Notes: generated by a model not told the origin, from the letters alone. A stretch of DNA of 33,506 nucleotides from Erythrobacter sp. (GCA_030731635.1 JANQTR010000227.1:1-33506), one strand, 5' to 3'; shown: positions 24,112-33,506, counted from the stretch's first letter. A program made the numbers and translations.

Positions 24112-26447
24112 GTGCGGGTTTCGCTCAGGCAAAGCCGTTCATGCAAAGGCTGGCCCGGATTGCCCAGCTACGGTTCGGATCACTGCGGCTGCGTATTGCC
24201 GTGCTCTATGCCTCGCTGTTTGCTGTGGTTCTTGCGGTGGTCGTAACGCTGGCGGGCAGCGGATTGACCCGCTTTGCTGAGGCTAGCGCCGCAGGTGATC
24301 TGGCTGCCAATGCCCGGGTGTTCGATGAAATTCTCGCAGCGCGTGCCCGGCAAATGGGTGATCAGGCGGGCGTGTTGGCGCATGATTTCGGCTTTCGCGA
24401 GGCTGTGGCAACCGGCGATGCGCCAACTATTGCCAGCGCGCTCGATAGTCTTGAAGCGCGGGTGAGCAGCGATGCCGCCTTCGTGCTGACGCTTGATGGC
24501 GAGGTGCTGGCGGCGGGCGATACCGGCATCCCCGCGCCCGAAGCGCTGTGGAGCCAGCTTGACGCTGGCGAGACGCGCGGGATTATCGCATCGGGCAATG
24601 GTCTGGCGCTTGCCGCTGCCGCGCCGATCGAGGCACCAGACCTGATCGGCTGGCTGGTAATTGCTCAGCCGCTTGACCGTGCCGAGCTTGACCGGCTGGT
24701 AGAACTCGCCCCGATTGCGCTGGAAGCGCAGGTCATCGAAGCCACCCAACAACCCCAATGGCTGCGGTCGGCTGAGACTGGTGCGGTGTTCGAACGCGCT
24801 GAGGCGGAGCGGATGCTTTATCATGTGTCCGATCTTGCGGTGTTGCAGGAAGGCATTGCGCCCCGGCTGGTGCTGCGTCACTCCCTAGACCAGTCGCTCG
24901 CCGCCTATGCCAGTCTCAAATGGCTGCTCGCCGCCTTGGCCGTAGGCGGGATCGTGCTGGTGCTGGCGCTAAGCTTGCGGGTGGCGCGCAGCGTGACCGA
25001 ACCCTTGCAGCAACTCGACGAGGCCACTCGGCTGATTGGAGAAGGCCGCGAGATTGCGCTCAGTATCGATACTGATGACGAGATCGGACGGCTCGCTGGC
25101 AGTTTTACCCAGATGGTCACCGCGATCGCGGAGCGTGAACGCCAGATCATCCATGTCGGCCTGCATGACGGTTTGACCGGTCTGCCCAACCGCAAATTGT
25201 TTACCGAACAGCTCGCTAATGCCCTCACCCGCCGCCGCGACGGCGAACAGGTGATGATCGCCTATGTCGACCTTGATGACTTCAAGATGGTCAACGACAC
25301 GCTCGGCCATCCGGCGGGTGACGCTCTTTTGCGCATGGTGTCCGATCATCTGCGCGAAGACCATCCCGATGCGCTGATTGCGCGGCTGGGCGGTGATGAA
25401 TTTGCCATTCTGATCGATGGAATTACCGAGGCTGACAGTCTGGGCGGACTAGCTGACGGATTGCAGCGCTGCTTTGAACGCCCGATTACGGTCAACGGCC
25501 AGAATGCCGCCTGCGGGGCCAGCATTGGGATCGCGATGGCCCCCGGTGACGGCACGGACGGCGTTGCCCTGATGAAGAATGCTGATCTGGCGCTTTACCG
25601 TGCCAAGCATGAGGGCAAGGCGACTTACCACTTCTTCGAGCCCTCTCTTGATGAAGCCGCGCGGCATCGCCGCCAGCTTGAAATCGATCTGCGCAGCGCG
25701 ATCCGCGATGGTGAGTTTGAACTCAATTTCCAGCCGCTTTATAGCTTGGTCGAGCGCCGCCTGACCGGATTCGAGGCGTTGATCCGGTGGAACCACCCGA
25801 CCCGCGGGCGGATCAACCCGCTGGAATTTATCGCGTTGGCCGAAGAAACCGGGCTGATTATTCCGATTGGCGAATGGGTAATCCGCGAAGCCTGCCACCA
25901 TGCCAGCACCTGGCCCGATGATGTCTCGGTCGCGGTCAATGTGTCGCCCAAGCAGTTCATGGCCGCAGGCCTGCCCAGCACAATTCTTCAGGCGCTGGCA
26001 GCAAGCAGCTTGGCGCCGCAGCGGCTCGAGCTTGAGATCACCGAGAGCATTTTCATTAGCGATGTCGATGTAACGCTCGCGACCTTGCATAGCCTGCGCA
26101 ATATCGGCGTGCGCATTGCGCTCGATGATTTTGGAACGGGCTATTCGTCGTTGAGCTATCTGCGCTCGTTCCCGTTTGACAAGGTCAAGATCGATCGCAG
26201 CTTCGTCAAGGATCTGGGCACCAGCAATAATGGCCACGCGATCATCCGGGCAATCACCACGCTTGCCGATGCACTGGGAATGGAGACGCTGGCCGAAGGG
26301 GTGGAGGATATCGCCCAGTTCGAAGTGCTCGAACGCGAAGGCTGCCGCCACATCCAAGGTTTCCTGTTTTCGCGCCCGGTGGATGCCGGCGCCGTGGCGG
26401 GCTTGCTGCGCGACGGTGCGGGTTACCAGCGCCAGCTGCGCGCTTGA
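24108..26447 (+). CDS. Membrane GGDEF-EAL c-di-GMP synthase/phosphodiesterase with HAMP
   Basis: The 779-residue protein has a membrane segment ([23 protein letters not shown]), a periplasmic sensor of about 240 residues, a second membrane helix ([18 protein letters not shown]), HAMP, then a GGDEF domain with intact GGDEF at 428-432 and an EAL domain with intact EAL at 556-558, plus the [10 protein letters not shown] loop. Both active sites look complete, so it may make or break cyclic di-GMP. The start ATG 24108 overlaps the cupredoxin stop; the longer upstream frame lies inside that gene and is not used. The sensor may read a signal passed by the cupredoxin. Confidence 0.93.
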   Translation: MSAGFAQAKPFMQRLARIAQLRFGSLRLRIAVLYASLFAVVLAVVVTLAGSGLTRFAEASAAGDLAANARVFDEILAARARQMGDQAGVLAHDFGFREAVATGDAPTIASALDSLEARVSSDAAFVLTLDGEVLAAGDTGIPAPEALWSQLDAGETRGIIASGNGLALAAAAPIEAPDLIGWLVIAQPLDRAELDRLVELAPIALEAQVIEATQQPQWLRSAETGAVFERAEAERMLYHVSDLAVLQEGIAPRLVLRHSLDQSLAAYASLKWLLAALAVGGIVLVLALSLRVARSVTEPLQQLDEATRLIGEGREIALSIDTDDEIGRLAGSFTQMVTAIAERERQIIHVGLHDGLTGLPNRKLFTEQLANALTRRRDGEQVMIAYVDLDDFKMVNDTLGHPAGDALLRMVSDHLREDHPDALIARLGGDEFAILIDGITEADSLGGLADGLQRCFERPITVNGQNAACGASIGIAMAPGDGTDGVALMKNADLALYRAKHEGKATYHFFEPSLDEAARHRRQLEIDLRSAIRDGEFELNFQPLYSLVERRLTGFEALIRWNHPTRGRINPLEFIALAEETGLIIPIGEWVIREACHHASTWPDDVSVAVNVSPKQFMAAGLPSTILQALAASSLAPQRLELEITESIFISDVDVTLATLHSLRNIGVRIALDDFGTGYSSLSYLRSFPFDKVKIDRSFVKDLGTSNNGHAIIRAITTLADALGMETLAEGVEDIAQFEVLEREGCRHIQGFLFSRPVDAGAVAGLLRDGAGYQRQLRA

Positions 26448-26485
26448 ACGGCACTCCGCCTACGCATTGGCTGGACCGCGCGCGC

Positions 26486-27028
26486 TCACTCCTTCTTTAG
26501 CGCTGCCAGCATCGCCGCCAGCGGTCCGTCCTGTTCACCCTCGGCCACAATCCCCGCAGCTTGGCGCGCCGCAGCGGCATTCGGCCCTTCGGCATAGGGA
26601 TCGATAGCAAGGCCCAGCGTCTGTGCCACAGCTTCACCCAGATCGAACATTTCACCGGTGAAGGCGATTTCGTCGCAATCATCGGCTTCAAGCTCGATTT
26701 CGCGTTCTTCGTCTTCCGTCATCGGGCGGCCGCTGTCTTCGACGAAGCGCAGGTCGACCGGTTCATCGATGATGACAGGAAAATCCTCGGTCGAGATAGC
26801 GCAAGGTTGCAAGATGTCCGCCCGCAACCGCCCGGTTGCGCGGATCGCGCGGGGTTTCTGATCGAGCGCAATTTCGGCCCTGAGCGAATGTACCGCGCCC
26901 AGCCCGAACCGTGCTGCCAGCGCTGCACGCTCTTTGTCGGTCGCTTCGATCACCACCGCGCCAGCCGGCAAGGGCCGCGCCTTGATCATGCGGGTCAATT
27001 CAGACGGGGGCAGCGGTGTCTCGCTCAC
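26486..27028 (-). CDS. yceD: YceD-family protein (DUF177)
   Basis: The 180-residue product carries the DUF177 pattern: LRADILQPCAISTEDFPVIIDEPVDLRF in the middle, then the acidic region EDEEREIELEADDCDEIAFTGEMFDLGEAVAQTLGLAIDPYA. E. coli YceD affects 23S rRNA accumulation, while the plant homologue acts in plastid 23S processing, so a role in ribosome assembly is inferred. It overlaps the bc1 chaperone stop by four bases. rpmF, the usual neighbour in many bacteria, is not here. Confidence 0.9.
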   Translation of the reverse strand: MSETPLPPSELTRMIKARPLPAGAVVIEATDKERAALAARFGLGAVHSLRAEIALDQKPRAIRATGRLRADILQPCAISTEDFPVIIDEPVDLRFVEDSGRPMTEDEEREIELEADDCDEIAFTGEMFDLGEAVAQTLGLAIDPYAEGPNAAAARQAAGIVAEGEQDGPLAAMLAALKKE

Positions 27029-27552
27029 CAGATCGCACTCGCTTTGAGCATTTCTTCGTCGCTGAACCGGGCAAGCCGCTGTGAAAGCTTCATCAGGCGT
27101 TCGGCCACCATGGCCGCGCTGACGGCTTCGTTGGCCCCGTCGGTAAAGGTCACATTGCGGCCCACTGCGCCGGTCAGCTTTTCCATATCACCGGCATTGA
27201 GCGCGCTGCGATAGGCGCCCAGCCTGCCGCCCAGCACGCTCATCAGCTTGCCAACACGCTTGCCCACTACCACGTCATTCACCCCGAATTCGCGCAGTTG
27301 CCCGTCCATATCCTCGACAAACAATTCAGCAAGCAGGGCGCTTTCCGCGCGCAGATCCGACGCTTCGATCCGCACCATAACTGTGCTCAGGACAGCGGTG
27401 ATCAGGTCGAACCGCCCAGCCACCGTGTCGGCCACCGAACAATCGGCATAATAGGCCGGATCGCGGGCCAGTTCGATCACGCGGTGCCACAGCGGACGCA
27501 CGTTTTCGCGCGGGTCCGGGGCAGTGCCGAGCAGGCGGGAAAGGAAGGACAT
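27025..27552 (-). CDS. Ubiquinol-cytochrome c chaperone family protein (CBP3/UQCC1-like)
   Basis: The 175-residue protein matches the ubiquinol-cyt-C chaperone family: RVIELARDPAYYADCSVADTVAGRFDLITAVLSTVMVRIEA, LLAELFVEDMDGQLREFGVNDVVVGKRVGKLMSVLGGRLGAYRSAL. Such proteins assist assembly of cytochrome b in the bc1 complex. The frame runs to ATG 27630, but ATG 27552 (MSFLSRLLG) is the usual start. It is the first gene of the pair with yceD, a common alphaproteobacterial arrangement, and it is divergent from bamE. Confidence 0.92.
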   Translation of the reverse strand: MSFLSRLLGTAPDPRENVRPLWHRVIELARDPAYYADCSVADTVAGRFDLITAVLSTVMVRIEASDLRAESALLAELFVEDMDGQLREFGVNDVVVGKRVGKLMSVLGGRLGAYRSALNAGDMEKLTGAVGRNVTFTDGANEAVSAAMVAERLMKLSQRLARFSDEEMLKASAIW

Positions 27553-27788
27553 GTGTTCAGGTGCCTTTCGCGGGCGAGGGAATAGAAACAATCCGGGCGG
27601 CAGCGACCCGCCAATCATACGCAAACGCACAAAGCGCGGATGCGTTCAACCGCAGTTCAACCCGCGTGCGCCACCGCTGCGCCATATGGTGCGTTGCAAG
27701 CGCGCGACTAGCCCCTTAAAGCGTTTGCCCCAAGGGACAAAGTGCGCAGGCGCGCGCCGCAAGACGGGACAAACACGGTTTGACGCAG

Positions 27789-28283
27789 ATGAACAAGGCA
27801 AGTCTGGAGAAATCAGGCGCTCGCAAGCTCAAGGCGGCAGTGCTGCTGGCTGGGATGGCGGCAATGCTGCCCGCCTGTGCTTCGATCCGCGATTCGCGCG
27901 GCTACATCGTCGATCCGCTTCTGACCGACGCGATCCAGCCCCGCATCGACAACCAGCAATCGGTTGAAAGCACGCTCGGGCGGCCGACCTTTACCAGCCA
28001 ATATGGCACGCCGACCTGGTATTATGTGGCTAGCATCACCGGCCAGCGCCCGTTCAATCGTCCGCGCATCAAAGAGCACAGCGTCTTGGCGGTGCAGTTC
28101 GACGAAGCAGGTCGGGTCGCCAAGGTTGAGCGTAGCGGCGTTGACCGCGTAGTGTTCCTCGATCCGAATGGCGACAAGACCCCGACGCTGGGCCGCGAAC
28201 GCGGCTTTCTTGAAGACCTGTTCGGCAATATCGGTCAGGTTGGCGGCGCAGGCCTGCCGGGCGGCGGCGCAGGCGGTCCATAG
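27789..28283 (+). CDS. bamE: Outer-membrane assembly lipoprotein BamE (SmpA/OmlA)
   Basis: The 164-residue product has a lipoprotein signal (lipobox LPAC) and a BamE-like domain with RGYIVDPLLTDAIQPRIDNQQSVESTLGRPTFTSQYG, then TWYYVASI and VLAVQFDEAGRVAKVERSG. It should anchor to the outer membrane's inner leaflet as part of the BAM complex. A Gly-rich tail closes it. The frame also opens at TTG 27780, but ATG 27789 is preferred. It is divergent from the bc1 chaperone, with no clear promoter readable in between. Confidence 0.9.
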   Translation: MNKASLEKSGARKLKAAVLLAGMAAMLPACASIRDSRGYIVDPLLTDAIQPRIDNQQSVESTLGRPTFTSQYGTPTWYYVASITGQRPFNRPRIKEHSVLAVQFDEAGRVAKVERSGVDRVVFLDPNGDKTPTLGRERGFLEDLFGNIGQVGGAGLPGGGAGGP

Positions 28284-28339
28284 GCTTTTGCTGACCGCGA
28301 ACGCTTGATCCTGCGGCCATGCGCGCCATATTCGCTGGC

Positions 28340-28897
28340 ATGAACAGCGATCCGGCGAGCCACGGCCTTATCCAGTGGCACGGCACCACCATTATCGGCG
28401 TGCGGCGCGGCGGTACCACCGTCATTGCAGGCGACGGGCAGGTGTCGATGGGCAACACCGTGATGAAACCCAATGCGCGCAAAGTCCGCCGCATCGGCGA
28501 TGGCAGTGTGATGGTGGGCTTTGCCGGGGCGACGGCTGATGCCTTTACCCTGTTTGAGCGGCTGGAGAAAAAGCTCGAACAGCATTCCGGCCAGCTGATG
28601 CGCGCCGCGGTCGAACTCGCCAAGGACTGGCGCACCGACAAATACCTGCGCAATCTTGAAGCCTTGATGATCGTCGCTGACAAGGACACGCTGCTGGTGC
28701 TGACCGGTAATGGCGATGTGCTCGAACCGGTCGGAGAGATTGCGGCGATCGGATCGGGCGGCAATTTCGCGCTCGCCGCCGCCCGCGCGCTGGCCGATTA
28801 CGAAACCGATGCCGAGACGATTGCGCGCAAGGCCATGGCTGTTGCGGCAGAAATCTGCGTCTTCACCAATGGCAATCTGACGGTTGAGACCGTTTAA
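28340..28897 (+). CDS. hslV: ATP-dependent protease subunit HslV
   Basis: The 185-residue product is the proteasome-like peptidase of HslUV. The mature N-terminal nucleophile is Thr16 in [13 protein letters not shown]; other hallmarks are [33 protein letters not shown] and [15 protein letters not shown]. It forms a double hexamer capped by HslU and degrades misfolded cytoplasmic proteins. ATG 28319 is an alternative start with seven extra residues; 28340 gives the usual short alphaproteobacterial propeptide. hslU follows 24 bp later, as a standard pair. Confidence 0.97.
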   Translation: MNSDPASHGLIQWHGTTIIGVRRGGTTVIAGDGQVSMGNTVMKPNARKVRRIGDGSVMVGFAGATADAFTLFERLEKKLEQHSGQLMRAAVELAKDWRTDKYLRNLEALMIVADKDTLLVLTGNGDVLEPVGEIAAIGSGGNFALAAARALADYETDAETIARKAMAVAAEICVFTNGNLTVETV

Positions 28898-28921
28898 CCC
28901 CTCCCGCCTTCCCGGAACAGC

Positions 28922-30223
28922 ATGACCGAAAACCTCACTCCCAAGGCGATTGTCGCCGCACTCGATGAACATATTATCGGCCAGGCCGATGCCAAGCGCG
29001 CGGTTGCTGTTGCGCTGCGCAATCGCTGGCGGCGACAGCGGCTCGGCGCGGATTTGCGCGACGAGGTGACGCCCAAGAACATCCTGATGATCGGCCCGAC
29101 GGGCTGCGGCAAGACCGAGATCAGCCGGCGGCTGGCGAAACTGGCCGAAGCTCCGTTCATCAAGGTTGAAGCGACCAAGTTCACCGAAGTCGGCTATGTC
29201 GGGCGCGATGTCGAACAGATCGCGCGTGATCTGGTTGAAGAGGCGATCCGGCTGGAAAAGGAACGCCGCCGCGAAGCGGTGCGCGAGGCCGCATCCGAGG
29301 CGGCGATGGACCGGCTGCTGGTGGCGCTGGTTGGCGATAATGCCTCCGAAGCGACCCGCGAAAGCTTCCGTCAGCGGATCGTCCAGAACGCTATGAATGA
29401 TGTCGAGGTCGAGATTGAGGTCAAAGACGGTCCGTCCGCGCCCTTCGATATGGGCAATATGGGCGGTCAGATCGGGATGATCGACCTCAGCGACATGATG
29501 GGCAAGGCGCTTGGCAAGAAGCCCACCCGCCGCCAGAAACTGCGCGTGCCCGATGCCTGGGACCGGCTGGTCGATGAAGAAGCCGACAAGCGGCTCGATC
29601 AGGATGATGTCGCGCGCGTTGCGTTGGCGAATGCTGAAACCAACGGGATCGTGTTCCTTGATGAAATCGACAAGATCGCGGTCAGCGATGTGCGTGGCGG
29701 CAGTGTGTCGCGCGAAGGCGTGCAGCGCGATCTGCTGCCCCTGATCGAAGGCACGACCGTAGCCACCAAGCATGGCCCGATGAAAACCGACCATGTGCTG
29801 TTCATCGCGAGCGGCGCGTTCCACGTGGCCAAGCCTTCTGACATGTTGCCCGAATTGCAGGGGCGCTTGCCTATCCGGGTCGAACTGCGCGCGCTGACCG
29901 AGGCGGATTTCGTCCGCATTCTCAGCGAAACGCGCGCCAATCTGGTGGCGCAGTACAAGGCGCTGCTGGGCACGGAAGATGTGACGCTCGACATTACCGA
30001 GGATGCCGTGGCCGAAATCGCCCATATCGCCGCGCAGGTTAACGCCAGCGTCGAAAACATCGGTGCGCGGCGGTTGCAGACGGTGATGGAGCGACTGCTG
30101 GAGGAAATCAGCTTTGAGGCTGAAGATTTGAAGGGTCAAACCGTCAAGGTCGACGCCGCCTATGTTAAGGAACGGCTGGCCGGGCTCGCAGGCAATACCG
30201 ACCTCAGCAAGTATATCCTGTAA
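28922..30223 (+). CDS. hslU: ATP-dependent protease ATPase subunit HslU
   Basis: The 433-residue AAA+ unfoldase has Walker A GPTGCGKT (58-65), the HslU pore/I-domain region (from about 110 to 230), Walker [11 protein letters not shown], the second-region arginine [16 protein letters not shown] and the C-terminal DLSKYIL that inserts into HslV. It uses ATP to unfold and thread substrates. Its stop codon shares one base with the following ACT gene start (TAATG). Length and motifs are ordinary. Confidence 0.98.
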   Translation: MTENLTPKAIVAALDEHIIGQADAKRAVAVALRNRWRRQRLGADLRDEVTPKNILMIGPTGCGKTEISRRLAKLAEAPFIKVEATKFTEVGYVGRDVEQIARDLVEEAIRLEKERRREAVREAASEAAMDRLLVALVGDNASEATRESFRQRIVQNAMNDVEVEIEVKDGPSAPFDMGNMGGQIGMIDLSDMMGKALGKKPTRRQKLRVPDAWDRLVDEEADKRLDQDDVARVALANAETNGIVFLDEIDKIAVSDVRGGSVSREGVQRDLLPLIEGTTVATKHGPMKTDHVLFIASGAFHVAKPSDMLPELQGRLPIRVELRALTEADFVRILSETRANLVAQYKALLGTEDVTLDITEDAVAEIAHIAAQVNASVENIGARRLQTVMERLLEEISFEAEDLKGQTVKVDAAYVKERLAGLAGNTDLSKYIL

Positions 30224-30597
30224 TGGTACGGCCCCCGGTCAGCGATCTTGCAGGGATGCTGGCGGGAATGGCCCCGGTGCTCAACGCCGATCCTTGGCAG
30301 TTCCTGGTGGTCGAGGGCGCGCTGCCCGATGATCCCTTTGCGCTGATCCGCGAGGACGAGGGCATCACCGCGATCATCGCCGGGGCAGGGGAGGGCGCCG
30401 CCTTCGCCCGGATCACCCTGATGGTGCATTCCGCGCTTGACGGGGTGGGGCTGACAGCTGCTGTGTCCGGCATCCTCGCCGAGTCGGGGATTGCGTGCAA
30501 TATCATCGCGGGGTTCCACCACGACCACCTGTTCGTGCCGTGGGAACGCCGCGACGAGGCGCTGGAACTGCTCCAACGCCTCGCACAGGCAGGCTGA
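30223..30597 (+). CDS. ACT-domain protein (COG3602/DUF2241)
   Basis: The 124-residue product looks like two ACT-type units: WQFLVVEGALPDDPFALIREDEGITAIIAG, then ARITLMVHSALDGVGLTAAVSGILAESGIACNIIAGFHHDHLFVPWERRDEALELL, which is the COG3602 pattern. Such domains usually bind amino acids as regulators; the ligand here is unknown. The start ATG shares a base with the hslU stop, so it is probably translated from the same transcript. Its stop directly abuts the convergent S9 peptidase stop with no gap. Confidence 0.88.
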   Translation: MVRPPVSDLAGMLAGMAPVLNADPWQFLVVEGALPDDPFALIREDEGITAIIAGAGEGAAFARITLMVHSALDGVGLTAAVSGILAESGIACNIIAGFHHDHLFVPWERRDEALELLQRLAQAG

Positions 30598-32541
30598 CTA
30601 TTCCCCCAGCAGATATTTCTCCCAGAACATAAGCTGAGCAAGGAAGGCGTAGTCGGAATTGGCCTTCTTGCGGAAGCCGTGGCCTTCATCGGCGGCGACC
30701 AGATGCCATGCCTGGCCGCCATTGGCACGGATTGCCGCGACCATCTGATCGGCTTCGGATTTGGGCACGCGCGGATCGTTGGCACCGGTGATGACGAACA
30801 TCGGCTTTTCGATCTCACTCACGCGGGTCAGCGGGCTGATTTCCGTCAGCTTGGCGCGCTGCACCGGATCGCGCTCGTCGCCATATTCCACCCGGCGCAG
30901 ATCCTGCCGGTAGGGGTTGGTGTTTTCAAGAAAGCTGACGAAGTTGCTGATTGCCACGGTGCATTGTGTCGCCGTCAGCTTGTCCTTCAATTGCACGGCG
31001 GCGGCATAGCACATGTACCCGCCGTATGATCCGCCGGCCAGGCCGACGCGGGCCGCATCAACCGCTGGATCGGCGCGCACGGCGTCGATCAGCGCGGCCA
31101 TGTCTTTCACCGAATCCTCGCGCTTGAACGGGCCATTGTCCAAGCTGACGAAGGTTTTGCCATACCCGGTCGAGCCGCGCACATTGGGGTAGAATATCCC
31201 GATCCCGAGTTCGTTGAGGTGGTAATTGTTGCGGCCTTGAAAGCCGGCGGTGCTCTGCCCTTCGGGCCCGCCATGGACACTGACAATCATCGGGCGTTGG
31301 CCCGGAAATTTCGCTGGATCAGGCAGGTAAAGCAGGCCCGAGACCTCCAGCCCATCAAAGCTTTTGGTCGTCACGATGCGCGGTTCGACATTCACGCTGG
31401 CGTCTAGTCCGCCGGTTTCGCTCTGCGTCCAGCGGGTCAGCTGCATAGTTGCAGGGTCGAGCGACCAGACATCGGCGGCGCTTTTTGCCGAACTGAATGA
31501 GAAGCCAAGCTCACCCCAGGGGGCAAATTCCAGCCCGCCGATCTGGCCTGCGGGCAGGGCATCGACCTTGGTCACCTTGCCGCTTTTCACGTCCATGATC
31601 CGCAACCGGGCGGTGCCCGCTTCGTTCACGACATAGGCGATGGTATTGCCATCATCGGATAGAGCGAACCCGTCCACATCCCATGTTTCACGTGAAACAG
31701 GGCTAAAGGTACCCGAGACGGGGTCTAGACGGCCCAAGCGCTGGAAATCCGACCCCTGATCGCTGGTGACCCACAGCGTGCCATCGGGCGCGACTTCAAG
31801 CGAGCCATAGGCGATTTCGGCGGCTGGATCGCCAATCGGCGCCATCGCTTTGCTCGCAAGGTCGAGCCTGTAGAGATCAAGGTTCTGCACGGATTGGTAA
31901 TCGGCGACATAGGCGGTCTGCTTGTCGGGGGAAAAGCCCAGCAGCGCCCAACCGCCGCCCTGGCTTTCATGCACGATCCGGGTGGAAGCGGGATCGCGGG
32001 GGTTCATTACGTAAAGGTCCGAATCCACACCATTGCGGCGGGTTGAGCTGAACCCGATCAATTCCCCGTCGTTGCTCCACCCGCTCAATCGGTTCTGGCT
32101 CTTGCCGTCGGTCAGCAGAGTCAGGCGCCCATCTTTCAGAGCGTGGAGCTGGAAATATTCATCCCCACCGCGATCTTTGCCCACAAGGATGACGTCACCC
32201 TTGGTCGGGGCATAAGAACCGCGCACTGGCTCATCTTCGAAAGATATCTGCGTGCGCGCGCCCAGCGGCATTTCGACCCGGTGGAGCTGCGGCACATTGG
32301 CAAAGCGGGTGGAGATCAGCACCGCACGGGCATTCGGGTCCCACCCGGCAAAGCTTGCGCCGCGCGCTTCGAGATAGGGGCGGGCTCGCTCTGCCATTTC
32401 CAGCGGGATCGGCGGCATGGCTTCAGCCGTGAGCGCAGCGGGGGCGGGCACTGCGGGCGCATTGGTGGCAGGCGCGTCCTGCGCCGCAAGCGGAACGGCG
32501 ACGGTGGTTAGCAACAGGGCAATCAAGCGGACATGGCGCAT
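30598..32541 (-). CDS. Secreted S9-family prolyl oligopeptidase-type peptidase
   Basis: The 647-residue product has a signal peptide (cleavage near residue 20, LAA before QDAP), an N-terminal beta-propeller of about 350 residues (TolB-like repeats such as GELIGFSSTRRNGVDSDLYVMN) and a C-terminal alpha/beta hydrolase. The catalytic triad is Ser505 (GGSYGG), Asp589 (GANDPRVP) and His621 (DEGHGF). It should cleave peptides in the periplasm or outside the cell. A perfect parS sequence lies in the gene (see that entry), encoding residues about 281-286 in the propeller. It ends flush against the ACT-domain gene on the other strand. Confidence 0.95.
   Translation of the reverse strand: MRHVRLIALLLTTVAVPLAAQDAPATNAPAVPAPAALTAEAMPPIPLEMAERARPYLEARGASFAGWDPNARAVLISTRFANVPQLHRVEMPLGARTQISFEDEPVRGSYAPTKGDVILVGKDRGGDEYFQLHALKDGRLTLLTDGKSQNRLSGWSNDGELIGFSSTRRNGVDSDLYVMNPRDPASTRIVHESQGGGWALLGFSPDKQTAYVADYQSVQNLDLYRLDLASKAMAPIGDPAAEIAYGSLEVAPDGTLWVTSDQGSDFQRLGRLDPVSGTFSPVSRETWDVDGFALSDDGNTIAYVVNEAGTARLRIMDVKSGKVTKVDALPAGQIGGLEFAPWGELGFSFSSAKSAADVWSLDPATMQLTRWTQSETGGLDASVNVEPRIVTTKSFDGLEVSGLLYLPDPAKFPGQRPMIVSVHGGPEGQSTAGFQGRNNYHLNELGIGIFYPNVRGSTGYGKTFVSLDNGPFKREDSVKDMAALIDAVRADPAVDAARVGLAGGSYGGYMCYAAAVQLKDKLTATQCTVAISNFVSFLENTNPYRQDLRRVEYGDERDPVQRAKLTEISPLTRVSEIEKPMFVITGANDPRVPKSEADQMVAAIRANGGQAWHLVAADEGHGFRKKANSDYAFLAQLMFWEKYLLGE
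31684..31699. promoter_or_regulatory. parS site (ParB-binding centromere) within the S9 peptidase gene
   Basis: TGTTTCACGTGAAACA is a perfect 16-bp palindrome and matches the classical bacterial parS consensus exactly. ParB loads here and spreads to organise origin segregation and SMC loading. Sites lie mostly near oriC, often inside genes. No second copy was found on reading the window, and parA/parB are not in it. The gene context (coding for Val-Ser-Arg-Glu-Thr-Trp) tolerates the palindrome. Confidence 0.88.
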
Positions 32542-32612
32542 CTAGGGTCACCTTTTCTGGTTGAAGATTGCCAGAAGGGTAACCGCATGGCCCAAGCCAA
32601 GCAATGGCGCAG

Positions 32613-33506
32613 CTACTCGGCTGCTTCGGCCTTTGAGCCGACGCCATCATCGCTTTGTTCGTTTGCCTGACGCGCCCACATATCGGCATACAGCCCGCCA
32701 TGGTTCAGCAAATCGGCGTGGCTGCCGGTTTCCACCATCTGCCCATGATCGAGCACCAAGATCCGGTCAGCATCCGCAATCGTCGACAAGCGGTGCGCAA
32801 TCGCGATCGTCGTGCGGCCCTTGGCGATGCGCCGCAGCGTGGCGAGGATTTCCTGCTCGGTACGGGTGTCCAAGGCGCTGGTGGCTTCATCAAGCAGCAG
32901 GATCGGCGGGTTCTTCACCAGCGTGCGCGCAATGGCGACGCGCTGTTTCTCACCGCCCGAAAGTTTCAACCCACGTTCGCCGACCATTGTTTCAAACTTC
33001 TCAGGCAAGCGATTGATAAGCGGGGTCAGCGCGGCATCGCGCGCGGCCTGTTCAATCTTGGCCTGATCCGCACCCTCGGCCCCATAAGCGATGTTGTAGG
33101 CAAGGTTTTCGTTGAACAGCACCGAATCCTGCGGAACGATGCCAATCGCGGCGCGCACGCTCGCCTGCATCACGCTTGCAATATCCTCACCACCAACCAG
33201 AATGCGGCCTTCTTGCGGATCATAGAACCGGAATAGCAGCCGCCCGATGGTGCTCTTGCCCGCGCCCGAAGGCCCAACGATGGCAAGGGTCGATCCAGCG
33301 GGCACTTCGAATGACAGGCCTTTGAGGATCGTGCGCCCCGGATCATAGCCGAAGGTGACATTGTCGAATGCCACGGTTGGCCTGCGCACAATCAATGCCG
33401 GCGCGCCGGGCACGTCCTTCACTTCGATGTCGGTATCGATCATGCGGAACATTTCGGCCATGTCGACCAGCCCCTGCCGGATTGTCCGGTAAACCCAGCC
33501 GAGCAT
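32613..33506 (-). CDS. Atm1-like ABC exporter, C-terminal part (permease end and ATPase; truncated by window)
   Basis: The 297 residues visible begin with the end of the transmembrane domain (LGWVYRTIRQGLVDMAEMFRMID, typical of Atm1/HMT1-type exporters) and continue into a full ABC ATPase: Walker A GPSGAGKST, Q-loop VPQDSVLFNENL, signature LSGGEKQRVAIARTL, Walker B ILLLDEATSALD and H-loop AIAHRLST. The true start lies beyond the right edge, where about 300 more residues are expected. Atm1-like proteins export glutathione-linked or Fe-S-related substrates; the substrate here is inferred from similarity only. Confidence 0.9.
   Translation of the reverse strand: MLGWVYRTIRQGLVDMAEMFRMIDTDIEVKDVPGAPALIVRRPTVAFDNVTFGYDPGRTILKGLSFEVPAGSTLAIVGPSGAGKSTIGRLLFRFYDPQEGRILVGGEDIASVMQASVRAAIGIVPQDSVLFNENLAYNIAYGAEGADQAKIEQAARDAALTPLINRLPEKFETMVGERGLKLSGGEKQRVAIARTLVKNPPILLLDEATSALDTRTEQEILATLRRIAKGRTTIAIAHRLSTIADADRILVLDHGQMVETGSHADLLNHGGLYADMWARQANEQSDDGVGSKAEAAE

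Noticed and set aside
29820-29830. CACGTG in hslU as second parS
   Set aside because: Only the central six bases match; the TGTTT/AAACA arms are absent.
28235-30139. Long minus-strand open frame of 634 codons opposite hslV-hslU
   Set aside because: It is the antisense of two certain genes, with His/Gln/Arg-rich composition and no domain; high GC keeps antisense frames open.

Overview
The window is a GC-rich chromosomal segment of an alphaproteobacterium, most likely an Erythrobacter/Porphyrobacter-like member of the Sphingomonadales. The evidence is a TonB-Xanth-Caul type TonB-dependent receptor, an EipA/DUF1134 protein, a COQ9-family protein, a ubiquinol-cytochrome c chaperone next to yceD, an alphaproteobacterial-style hslV-hslU pair, and an Atm1-like ABC exporter. 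The taxonomic call is inference from gene content. No phage, insertion sequence, CRISPR array or rRNA operon was seen.

Layout. (1) 1-4262: an eroded chemoreceptor-like membrane protein, tRNA-Ser(GCU) on the minus strand, eipA, a class I aminotransferase and a GNAT acetyltransferase. (2) 4263-4819: the only long gene-free stretch, ending in a LacI-type operator. (3) 4820-15125: a uronate/polyuronate utilisation locus. It encodes a secreted right-handed beta-helix protein, a LacI regulator, an MhpD/FAH-like hydratase, an ExuT-like MFS transporter, a TonB-dependent receptor, an RpiB-fold isomerase resembling DhuI, KduD and a KdgK-like kinase. Three near-identical palindromes (core GACACCGGTGTC) lie before the beta-helix gene, between lacI and the hydratase, and before the receptor, so one regulator probably controls the whole locus. 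The route implied is oligomer capture by the receptor, cleavage by the beta-helix enzyme and/or enzymes encoded elsewhere, uptake of uronates by the MFS protein, then 4-deoxy-5-hexosulose uronate to the diketo acid (DhuI), to 2-keto-3-deoxygluconate (KduD), to KDPG (KdgK). An unsaturated-uronyl hydrolase and the KDPG aldolase are not in the window.

(4) 15324-19650: a BLUF blue-light sensor domain whose conserved N-terminus lies upstream of any usual start codon, convergent with a minus-strand run of sco, ycgN, a YgjP-like metallopeptidase, a membrane coiled-coil protein, ribD and ribE. (5) 19745-21704: a secreted ankyrin protein, a COQ9-family protein and ssb. (6) 21795-26447: an exported truncated globin and a DUF3034 barrel, divergent from a MauL-like cupredoxin and a GGDEF-EAL protein that overlap by ATGA. 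(7) 26486-33506: yceD and the bc1 chaperone, bamE, hslV, hslU, an ACT-domain protein, an S9 peptidase and the C-terminal part of an Atm1-like ABC exporter.

A perfect 16-bp parS sequence (TGTTTCACGTGAAACA) lies inside the S9 peptidase gene. It suggests that this segment sits in the origin-proximal, ParB-bound part of the chromosome.
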